The notes under the pieces are model-generated. The model did not search any database. It worked only from the letters and a program-made list of their open reading frames with translations, and was not told where the DNA came from. A stretch of DNA of 64,000 nucleotides, from NCBI GenBank assembly GCA_016284315.1, contig JAEEOO010000052.1, positions 47,574 through 111,573 on the forward strand, in the 5' to 3' direction. Shown in pieces: positions 32,969-40,731 of this stretch. Origin of the DNA: Lachnospiraceae bacterium. GTDB lineage: Bacteria; Bacillota; Clostridia; Lachnospirales; Lachnospiraceae. How positions within the stretch are numbered: position 1 is the first letter of the stretch; each line of letters opens with the position of its first letter. A program made the translations under genes and the position numbers.

Positions 32969-34810
32969 TCACGCTGTTTCGTATCTTCCCGCCTGAACGC
33001 GCCACATCTCCGCATACTTTCCGTTCATTGCAAGAAGGCTCTCATGGGTTCCTTCTTCTGCAATGCGTCCGTTCTCAAGGAGAATAATTCTGTCTGCATC
33101 CCTTGTGGTAGAAAGTCTGTGGGAAATATAAAACACAGTCTTTCCCTTTGCAGCAGATTCCATGGCTTTGTTAAGCTCATATTCCGCAATGGGGTCAAGG
33201 GCACTGCTGGGCTCGTCCATGATAAGGATATCTGCGTCTTTGTAAAATGCTCTTGAGATGGCAATCTTCTGGCTTTCTCCGCCGGAGAAGTTGACGCCTT
33301 CTTTATCAAACTCCGCAGTAACCTGGGTCTCAAGACCCTTATCAAGGCTGGCGAATCTTGTACCGAATCCGGCTCTTTCAAGGGCTCTGACAGCACTGGT
33401 TTTCAGCATGTCAAAGAATTTAGCATCGGGCTCATTTGCTTCCGTCTTTAATTGGTCTGCCGCAAAGGCAGGATCTGCCATGATAACGTTCTCTTCAAGA
33501 TTTGCCCCGTACATCTGATAATCCTGGAAGACAACTCCTATCCTTCTTCTGTAATCATAGGGTTTATAATCCTTGATATCCTGTCCATGGTAGGAGATCT
33601 TTCCTTCCGTGGGATCATAAAGTCTCATAAGAAGCTTAATGAGGGTAGTCTTTCCGGCTCCGTTGTATCCTACGATAGCAACCTTTTCACCGGGTTTAAC
33701 TTTAAGGCTGATATCCTTGATGATATCTCCTGCTTCTTCATTATAGGCAAAGCTGATGTTTTCAAGTGAAAGTTCTGCGTTGCCCTCAGGTACGGGCTCC
33801 CCTTCCATTACCTTCATCTTTGGATCATAATCAAGGAATGCTCTGATCTTTTCGATGTAAAGACTGTTCTCCTGAGCCATGGGGAAAACATCCGCCATGT
33901 TGGCGAATCCGTGACGCAAGCTTCCAGTTCTGTTAAAGAGAACAACCGCATCGCTGTATGCCACAGTATGAAGAACGGCCGCCTGAAAAACAAGGTACGT
34001 GATGTAGAGACCGTCCATAATAAAGTCGCCTACCACATAGTTGTTTAAGAAATTAAGCCAGATCCTCTTTGCGCCGACAACCTTCTGCTCTTTAATGATC
34101 TCGTCGTTTGCTTCTTCGAATTCTTTCTCAAGCTCCTCGCCTACCACAGGGTGAAGGCGAAGCTCCTTTGCATAGTCGTTAAGATAGAAAACTCTGCTGA
34201 CGTAATTTCTCTTTCTCTCCAAAGGATTAACCCTAAGGCGAACCTTGTAGTTCAGCTTGTTCAACACCTTTGAGATAAAGAATCTTAGGATAAAGGAAGC
34301 AAGCACAAAGACGATACCCATAGCGTCCGTCGCAATATAGAAAGCACCGGTGGTTACAATGACCGTTATTGCCTGGACTATAAGGTTGCACATGCTTAAG
34401 AACCTGTCGATTGAGCTTTCCGCTTCCGCCACTGCAAGTACGAAATCATTGTAGTACTTGGGATCGTCGTAACAGGAAAGATCTATCTCCGCAGCCTTTT
34501 TGTACATCTGCTCTTTAAGAGCCTTGTAGAGTTTCGGCTTTGCACGATATGACCATCCATGGATAAAATAACCATCGGGTATGATCTGGATCATGTTGAT
34601 GGCCAGGATTATTCCAATAAATAAAAGTGCCTTCCAAAACGGCTCATGATACTCCGCACAGTGAAGTACATATCTTATTCCAAGTACGTGCTCCAGGAAA
34701 ATGATTCCCTGATATCTGAATCCGTCATATAAAAAGTAGATCATGTATCCGGGACAGGTTTTAAAGCAAAGCTTCCAAAGGAATAGCTGATTTTGTAATA
34801 CGCGTTTCAT
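32969..34810 (-). CDS. ABC exporter, fused membrane and ATPase domains (second of a pair)
   Basis: A 613-residue half-transporter: six-helix ABC exporter membrane domain (about 15-335), then ATPase with Walker A GYNGAGKTTLIKLLMRLYDP, Q-loop VVFQDYQMYG, signature FSGGESQKIAISRAF, Walker B ILIMDEPSSALD and H-loop ISHRLST. Start at 34810, whose ATG overlaps the TGA of the preceding exporter gene by 1 bp (TGATG); an upstream ATG at 34816 lies too close to GGAGG. With its neighbour it probably forms a heterodimeric exporter. Confidence 0.92.
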   Translation of the reverse strand: MKRVLQNQLFLWKLCFKTCPGYMIYFLYDGFRYQGIIFLEHVLGIRYVLHCAEYHEPFWKALLFIGIILAINMIQIIPDGYFIHGWSYRAKPKLYKALKEQMYKKAAEIDLSCYDDPKYYNDFVLAVAEAESSIDRFLSMCNLIVQAITVIVTTGAFYIATDAMGIVFVLASFILRFFISKVLNKLNYKVRLRVNPLERKRNYVSRVFYLNDYAKELRLHPVVGEELEKEFEEANDEIIKEQKVVGAKRIWLNFLNNYVVGDFIMDGLYITYLVFQAAVLHTVAYSDAVVLFNRTGSLRHGFANMADVFPMAQENSLYIEKIRAFLDYDPKMKVMEGEPVPEGNAELSLENISFAYNEEAGDIIKDISLKVKPGEKVAIVGYNGAGKTTLIKLLMRLYDPTEGKISYHGQDIKDYKPYDYRRRIGVVFQDYQMYGANLEENVIMADPAFAADQLKTEANEPDAKFFDMLKTSAVRALERAGFGTRFASLDKGLETQVTAEFDKEGVNFSGGESQKIAISRAFYKDADILIMDEPSSALDPIAEYELNKAMESAAKGKTVFYISHRLSTTRDADRIILLENGRIAEEGTHESLLAMNGKYAEMWRVQAGRYETA

Positions 34811-36681
34811 CAGCATGCACCTCCTTCCACTAAGTCGATATCCGAAGCAGATTCTGCCTCACCGGATATGGCAAGATAATTCTTTGCCTGCTTTGTGTAC
34901 ATATCTGCGTAGAGACCCTTCTTTTCCATGAGCATTCTGTGGGTTCCTTCTTCTTTGACAGTCTTGTCCGAGAGAAGGTATACCCAGTCCGCATTCTGAA
35001 CAGAGGATAACCTGTGGGAAATAAATACAAGGGTATTGTCCTTGCAGGTTTCATAGATATTGTCAAAAAGAGTCGCTTCCGCAATGGGATCCAAAGCGCT
35101 GCTGGGCTCATCAAATACCTTAAATGGACACTGCTTAACAAAGGCTCTGGCAACAACGATCTTTTGGAACTCACCACCCGAGAGAACCGCTCCTTCATCA
35201 TCAAACTCATGGGTAAGAGTGGTGTCCATTCCTTTCTGAAGGGTCATTACCTTGTCATAGGCTCCCGAAAGTTTCAGAGCTTCTCTTACTCTCTCTTCTT
35301 TTTCATCCTCGGGGATATTCTCTCCCATGACTACATTGTCCGTTACGGACATGGAAAACATCCTGTGATCTTGAAATGCGGTAGCAAAAAGGGCTCGATA
35401 CTTTTTAAGGTCGAACTCCTTTATATTCCTTCCGTTTAAGAGAATCTCACCTTCCGTAGGATCGTATAATCTTAAAAGAAGCTTGATCAGAGTAGTTTTT
35501 CCCGCGCCGTTATGTCCAACAAGTGCATATGTCTTTCCGCCTCTGAACTCCATGTTCAGATGGGACAGAACTTCTTTGTCCTTGTATGAGAAGGAAACAT
35601 CCCTGAACTCCAAAGACTTTATTTCTGTTCCGGGATCTAAGCCTTCATAGTCCTCGGGAATCTTCTCCTTGTACTCAAGGAAAGTCCTTAAATACTCGAT
35701 AAAGAGACCGTTCTTAAAAAGACTGGTCAAAGACTCGGTAAATCCGATGAGTATCCATGTGGTTGAAACCATCATACTTGTTATTACGGACAGCTCCGCC
35801 AAAGTCATGGTCTTTAGGACCAGGGTACGGAATGCTCCATAGATTAGAAGTCCCTCAAAGATGAAGGTGAATGTAAACATTACGTATAACCAATGGAGAA
35901 CCATAGCCTTCTTGGTATATTTCTTTGTTACATCGGAAAGACCTTTGATAGACTCTTTGTACTGACGTCTCATAAGTGAAAAGACGTCGGTAAGCCTCAT
36001 TTCTTTTGCATACTCCGGAAGATACATAACCCTGTTGATATAGGTGATCCTACGATTATGGGGGTTCATATCTTTATTCCTGTCGTAGTCGATATGGCTT
36101 ATCATCCTGTTAAATATGAAATTACCGATGGCAGGGAAAATAAGGAACAAGACAGAAATCTTGTCCACCTGGAACATGAAGATAAAGGCGCCCACACCTG
36201 CTATAGCGCCGAAAATAGTTTTAAAAACAGCATGCACCGTCTCGGTAAGACGGGTATCGGCCTTCTCCATTGCAAGGGTGTACTTGTCATAGAACTCACT
36301 GTCCTCAAAACATTCAAGTTCTACATTTCGTGATTTTTTAAATAGGATCTTGTAGAGCCCCTTGTTGACTATAACGTTATTCACAGGAAAACGATAGCCC
36401 ACAAGGAACTTGTCATAAAGGCTCATTGCAAAGGTGACAACGGTTACGATCAAAACAAAGATCATGATATGTCCGAAGCTGTCCCCCGACTGCAATGAAT
36501 TGATAACATAGCGCATGAAAAATGCACTGTAAAACAGCCACTCGAAATACCCAAGGAACCTGCTGATAGCTCCGTGAACCACCTGGTTCGGGCATATCTT
36601 GGCCAGTAATCTGCAGGCATAAAGATTGTTCTTTATAGCCCTTCCGCGGGAAATCTCCCGCTTTTTCTTTTCTTTTTTCAC
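34810..36681 (-). CDS. ABC exporter, fused membrane and ATPase domains (first of a pair)
   Basis: A 623-residue half-transporter similar to its neighbour. The membrane domain spans about 20-350. The ATPase has Walker A GHNGAGKTTLIKLLLRLYDP, Q-loop AFQDHRMFS, signature LSGGEFQKIVVARAF, Walker B FKVFDEPSSALD and H-loop FISHRLSS. The Walker B region reads FKVFDEPSS, with the catalytic Glu intact. Start is GTG at 36681 behind GGGGAGAGAG. The cargo is unknown; the context (adjacent two-component system and BceAB-like pair) suggests export of, or resistance to, a peptide or lipid-like compound. Confidence 0.92.
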   Translation of the reverse strand: MKKEKKKREISRGRAIKNNLYACRLLAKICPNQVVHGAISRFLGYFEWLFYSAFFMRYVINSLQSGDSFGHIMIFVLIVTVVTFAMSLYDKFLVGYRFPVNNVIVNKGLYKILFKKSRNVELECFEDSEFYDKYTLAMEKADTRLTETVHAVFKTIFGAIAGVGAFIFMFQVDKISVLFLIFPAIGNFIFNRMISHIDYDRNKDMNPHNRRITYINRVMYLPEYAKEMRLTDVFSLMRRQYKESIKGLSDVTKKYTKKAMVLHWLYVMFTFTFIFEGLLIYGAFRTLVLKTMTLAELSVITSMMVSTTWILIGFTESLTSLFKNGLFIEYLRTFLEYKEKIPEDYEGLDPGTEIKSLEFRDVSFSYKDKEVLSHLNMEFRGGKTYALVGHNGAGKTTLIKLLLRLYDPTEGEILLNGRNIKEFDLKKYRALFATAFQDHRMFSMSVTDNVVMGENIPEDEKEERVREALKLSGAYDKVMTLQKGMDTTLTHEFDDEGAVLSGGEFQKIVVARAFVKQCPFKVFDEPSSALDPIAEATLFDNIYETCKDNTLVFISHRLSSVQNADWVYLLSDKTVKEEGTHRMLMEKKGLYADMYTKQAKNYLAISGEAESASDIDLVEGGAC

Positions 36682-36693
36682 TTCTCTCTCCCC

Positions 36694-36712
36694 TAAAAAC
36701 AGCTTTCGCTGT
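36694..36712 (-). terminator. Short hairpin between rlmD and the exporter genes
   Basis: Minus strand ACAGC-GAAA-GCTGT followed by TTTTT, ending just upstream of the ribosome site of the exporter gene. Stem is only 5 bp, so termination would be partial. Confidence 0.45.
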
Positions 36713-36729
36713 AAAAAACACTGTTTAGA

Positions 36730-38298
36730 TCATCCATTCGCCTTCTGAAGAGCCACACAGCATTCTACGTGAACGGTGTGTGGGAACATATCAACGGGGC
36801 GAACCTTCCGTAAATTATATCCGTTGGAACATAAGTATTTCAAGTCTCTTGCAAGAGTAGCGCTGTCGCAGGAAACATATACGATACGCTCCGGAGCCAT
36901 GGCAACCATGGTCCTTAAACATTCTTCGTCACAACCCTTTCTCGGCGGGTCCACTACAATAACATCAGGGTTACGCATATCTGCTTTTCCCGACTTCTTT
37001 TCGGTATTTGCCGATGCATTAACCAACGGTGATGTGGTGTTGTAAAACTGAGGAAGGACTTCCTCTGCTTTTCCGACGAAGAACTTGGCGTTGGAGATTC
37101 CGTTTCTCTTAGCGTTGTTCCTTGCATCTTCGATTGCTTTATCGATAACCTCTACGCCGTATATCTGACCTGCATTTCCCGCAAGGAAAAGACTGATTGT
37201 TCCGATTCCGCAATAAAGATCCCAGACTGCTTCTTTTCCTGTAAGGCCTGCATACTCAAGGGCAAGGCTGTACAGCTTCTCGGTCTGGACAGGATTGACC
37301 TGGTAAAAGGACTGGGGCGAAATATGGAATTCAAGGCTTCTTCCGGTCTTTGGATATCCGGGCTTTGTCATATCCCTGACACCGATGGAATCCTTGATAT
37401 ATGGCTTACCCCAGATGCAATAGGTCTCTTTGCCCAGGATCACATTGGTCTTTTCATTGTTGATATTTACAGAGACAGAAGTCATTCCCTTAATTTCGGA
37501 AAGCTTTCCCAAAAGTTCTCCCTGCTCTTTAATGAAATCCTTTTGAGTGATCCAGGACGAATCTGATGCGCCGCTTAGGCTTTCTTCTCGATTGCTTTTT
37601 GTCCTGTAAGCATCCGCCTTTTTGTCTAACCTTTGGTTAAGGATGAGGCTTACCATCCATTCTCCGGAAGTAAATCCTTTTCTTAAAAGGACATGCCTAA
37701 CCTCACCTTCGCCGGTCTCCTCGTTGTAGGCGGTAATATGATACTTCTCCATATGGGCCAGGATGATATCAAGGATCTTTTTATTCCCCGGATCCCCGAT
37801 AAAGCAGTCCGAACCTGCGATTATAGAGTGGGTCCTTCCCGCGTAAAATCCCGCGATCAGCTTACCGTCCTTATTGTAACCGATGGGATAAACCGCCTTG
37901 TTACGATAATTCCAGGGCTCGTCCATTCCAACGATCTTGTCCGTTACCCAGTCAAGGAGCTTTTCGTCGAATCCGCCGATCCTCTTTAAATTGTTTCTTA
38001 CCTTATTCTGCTTATACTCAAGCTGCTTTTCATAAGAGAGGGCCTGGATCTGACAGCCTCCGCAGCTTCTTGCAATATCACACTTCGGAGTAACGCGAAA
38101 AGGAGAAGGTGAAATAACCTTCTCCAATCTTGCATAAGCAAAGTTTTTGGAAGCCTTCATAACCTTCGCAGAAACCGTGTCTCCGATGATCGCATCTTTT
38201 ATAAAAAATGTGTATCCGTCAATATGACCGATGCCTTCTCCGTCAACTCCGATGTCTTCGATAGTGACTTCAATGATTTGGTTTTTGTTATAAACCAT
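36730..38298 (-). CDS. 23S rRNA (uracil-5-)-methyltransferase RlmD family
   Basis: A 522-residue rRNA or tRNA uracil methyltransferase. An N-terminal TRAM domain (about 5-60) is followed by the Fe-S cluster cysteines CDIARSCGGCQIQ, a SAM-binding domain (VWDLYCGIGTISLFLA), the catalytic VVDPPRKGCDE and the nucleophile region YVSCDSATLARDL. The arrangement matches RlmD/RlmCD proteins. An insertion of about 30 residues (NREESLSGASDSSW region) is not part of the family core. It follows yhaM by 30 bp. AAGAGG precedes the ATG. Confidence 0.92.
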   Translation of the reverse strand: MVYNKNQIIEVTIEDIGVDGEGIGHIDGYTFFIKDAIIGDTVSAKVMKASKNFAYARLEKVISPSPFRVTPKCDIARSCGGCQIQALSYEKQLEYKQNKVRNNLKRIGGFDEKLLDWVTDKIVGMDEPWNYRNKAVYPIGYNKDGKLIAGFYAGRTHSIIAGSDCFIGDPGNKKILDIILAHMEKYHITAYNEETGEGEVRHVLLRKGFTSGEWMVSLILNQRLDKKADAYRTKSNREESLSGASDSSWITQKDFIKEQGELLGKLSEIKGMTSVSVNINNEKTNVILGKETYCIWGKPYIKDSIGVRDMTKPGYPKTGRSLEFHISPQSFYQVNPVQTEKLYSLALEYAGLTGKEAVWDLYCGIGTISLFLAGNAGQIYGVEVIDKAIEDARNNAKRNGISNAKFFVGKAEEVLPQFYNTTSPLVNASANTEKKSGKADMRNPDVIVVDPPRKGCDEECLRTMVAMAPERIVYVSCDSATLARDLKYLCSNGYNLRKVRPVDMFPHTVHVECCVALQKANG

Positions 38299-38328
38299 GT
38301 CTACCTCTTATATTTCTAAGGCCTATGC

Positions 38329-39270
38329 CTACAGAGTCGCCCTTACGTTTCCGTCAAGGAATCTCTGGAAGCCAAGCCAACCCTTATTCTCTGCATTGTT
38401 TTCAAGGATTTCCTTAAATGTCTCCATCTTTGCATCCGTATCGTCTGCATAGTTAAGAGCCATTGCCTCGACGAGAGCGGGAGTCTTGGGTGATCCGTAC
38501 TCCATCTTTCCGTGATGAGCAAGGATGCAGTGCTGAAGCTGAAGAAGATCGTTCTTGGTCATTCCCTCAACCTTCTGAGCTCTCTTTCCTACCATATTGG
38601 ATCCCATTACGATATGACCTAAGAGGTTTCCTTCGTCGGTGTAATCGTTCTCAGGAAATGCCGAAAGCTCATATACTTTTCCGATGTCATGGCACATAGC
38701 CGCTGTAAGAAGAAGGTCCCTGTTTAAGATGGGATATGCTTTTGTATAGAAGTCGCAAAGCTTTGTTACACTTAAAGTGTGCTCCAAAAGACCACCCACA
38801 AATCCGTGGTGTACGCTCTTTGCAGCTGATGATGCCTTAAACTTCTTGACAAAATCTTCGTCTGTGATAAAAAGATCCGTAAGGATCGCTTTGTATGAAG
38901 GATTCTCAATGCTTGCGATAATAGCCTTTAATTCCTCATACATTTCATTGATATTCTTTGAACTCATGGGAAGATAATCAGCCGGGTCATATTCGCCTTC
39001 GTGTGCTTTTCTTGCACGGCGGATGGTGATCTGAAGGGCTCCGTTAAAGGAGGAAACCTCTCCGTTAATGTCTACGTAGTCAAGCTTGTCAAAATCGTCA
39101 ATACCGGGATCGTTAATGTCCCAGATCTTACAGTCGATGGAACCGGTTTTGTCCTGGAGCGTAACGTTCTCATATACCTTTCCGTTTTTGGTAGTTGCCT
39201 GGTTCTTGCTCTTAACCATGTAAATTCCTGCGGCTTTTTCTCCGTCACGGAAATCTTTGATGTACTTCAT
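38329..39270 (-). CDS. yhaM: 3'-5' exoribonuclease YhaM family
   Basis: A 313-residue nuclease: N-terminal OB-fold nucleic-acid-binding domain (about 12-95; NVTLQDKTGSIDCKIWD) and a C-terminal HD phosphohydrolase domain (about 150-300) with CHDIGKVYEL, AHHGKMEYGSPKTPA and a preceding HHGFVGGLLEHTLSV that supplies the first metal ligand. This layout is that of YhaM, which shortens single-stranded RNA ends. It lies between an HtrA-like gene (19 bp gap) and rlmD (30 bp gap) on one transcript. Confidence 0.93.
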   Translation of the reverse strand: MKYIKDFRDGEKAAGIYMVKSKNQATTKNGKVYENVTLQDKTGSIDCKIWDINDPGIDDFDKLDYVDINGEVSSFNGALQITIRRARKAHEGEYDPADYLPMSSKNINEMYEELKAIIASIENPSYKAILTDLFITDEDFVKKFKASSAAKSVHHGFVGGLLEHTLSVTKLCDFYTKAYPILNRDLLLTAAMCHDIGKVYELSAFPENDYTDEGNLLGHIVMGSNMVGKRAQKVEGMTKNDLLQLQHCILAHHGKMEYGSPKTPALVEAMALNYADDTDAKMETFKEILENNAENKGWLGFQRFLDGNVRATL

Positions 39271-39289
39271 TTAATCCTCTTTCTAAGAC

Positions 39290-40618
39290 TTACTGTCTTG
39301 CCGTCACAGTTAAAGGTATCTCTATAACGGCATATTCGTTCTGTGATTTACGTCTGACCTGAAGGGTTATTTCCTCGTCAGGTTTGAACTTCTGTAATTG
39401 GTTGACATACTCGGCGTATGTCTCGATGGCTCTCTCGTTGATTCCAACGATAACATCTCCAAGCTGAAGGCCCGCCAGCATTGCAGGGGAATCCATTTCC
39501 GTTCCCGTTACAAATGCGCCCATGGGAACGCCCAGTTCAGAATTTGCTCCGGCAGTGACATTGGTTCCTGTAATGCCGAGATATCCGATCTGCTGTGAGT
39601 TTGATAACTTTTCGATAACATCCTTAAGCTCGGTGATACCGTATGCGATGATAACGGTGTTGTCTGCGGAACTTGTCTCTTTGGAAGTAATGATTCCTAT
39701 TACCTGTCCCTGCATATTGAAAAGCGCACCGCTGGCGTTTTTGCTTCCAAGGATATTTGTCTTAAAGCGATAATAGTAGGTATCAACGTCAGAGATCATT
39801 TCCTTTGGAGTATCCACGATTCCGTAACCAATGGATCCGGAAACACCCTGAGGGCTTCCTACCGCAACCACACTGAGACCTACGTAGATACTGGTACTGC
39901 TTCCCATAGGAGCAATATAGGATTTTACATCCTCTTCTTCCGGAAAGTTTTTAAGGTCGGTTGCAATTATTGCAAGGCCTGTGACGCTGTCCGTGTTTTT
40001 AACATATCCCTGCATCTTGACACCGTTTCTCAAGGTAAGGGTCAGATTTTCGGGATTGGTTATGGCTGATGCATCCGCAAGTATAAGGAGTTCAACACCG
40101 TTTTCCGCTATGATAATTCCGGATGTGGTCTTGCTCTTATCGTCCACACTGTCGAGCCAGTCAACGCTGGATTCCACACTGGTGACGGTGACCATGTAAT
40201 TACCAAGCTCCCTTGTATAGTTGGACATGGAAATGGTCATCTGTCTGTACTTTGCTGCGTCAAACTTGATCCTTGAAAGCAGGATGTTAACCTGCTCATC
40301 GCTGAAAGGAAGGTCTCCGGCTTCAATGGTCTCTTCTTCCTCAAGCTCGGAAATGGCACTCTCCTGCATCATGTACTCGGAAAGCATTTCCTCCGGAGTC
40401 ATTTCCTCCTCCGGGAACTTTACAAGGTTGGCGCTCTGAGACTCGGTATTGGTGGTTATCTTTTTGAGAAAAGGCTCCATTACGAGGATCACAAGGCTTG
40501 CGATCACGCCAAATACAACTGCCATGGCGATATTGATCCCAAACTTTTTAAAAAGTTTTCCCGTATTGAGCGGCTTCTTTTTTTTCTCTTCTTTTATAAA
40601 ATCAGGATTCATTTTCAT
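39290..40618 (-). CDS. HtrA-like membrane protein with PDZ domain and no catalytic triad
   Basis: A 442-residue protein: cytoplasmic Lys-rich start, one TM (about 27-48), a Glu-rich spacer, a trypsin-like domain (about 140-335) and a PDZ domain (about 340-440; LGVPMGAFVTGTEMDSPAML..., GDVIVGINERAIET). It aligns with DegP/HtrA proteins, but the three catalytic positions are changed: the His position reads Ala (LLILADASAI), the Asp position Gly (SVTGLAIIA) and the nucleophile Ala295 (SKNASGALF in place of GNSGGPLFN). It is therefore predicted to bind peptides but not to cleave them. A second start codon (ATG at 40612) has better spacing to GGGGTG. Confidence 0.85.
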   Translation of the reverse strand: MKMNPDFIKEEKKKKPLNTGKLFKKFGINIAMAVVFGVIASLVILVMEPFLKKITTNTESQSANLVKFPEEEMTPEEMLSEYMMQESAISELEEEETIEAGDLPFSDEQVNILLSRIKFDAAKYRQMTISMSNYTRELGNYMVTVTSVESSVDWLDSVDDKSKTTSGIIIAENGVELLILADASAITNPENLTLTLRNGVKMQGYVKNTDSVTGLAIIATDLKNFPEEEDVKSYIAPMGSSTSIYVGLSVVAVGSPQGVSGSIGYGIVDTPKEMISDVDTYYYRFKTNILGSKNASGALFNMQGQVIGIITSKETSSADNTVIIAYGITELKDVIEKLSNSQQIGYLGITGTNVTAGANSELGVPMGAFVTGTEMDSPAMLAGLQLGDVIVGINERAIETYAEYVNQLQKFKPDEEITLQVRRKSQNEYAVIEIPLTVTARQ

Positions 40619-40731
40619 TCACCCCGCTATTCAGATATTAATATGATAGCTTTTTCCCCGAAAAAAGTAAAGAAATGCGCGTTTCTTTGTGTTATACTTT
40701 ATTTGGAAAAATATTGTAAAGATGTACTGTT

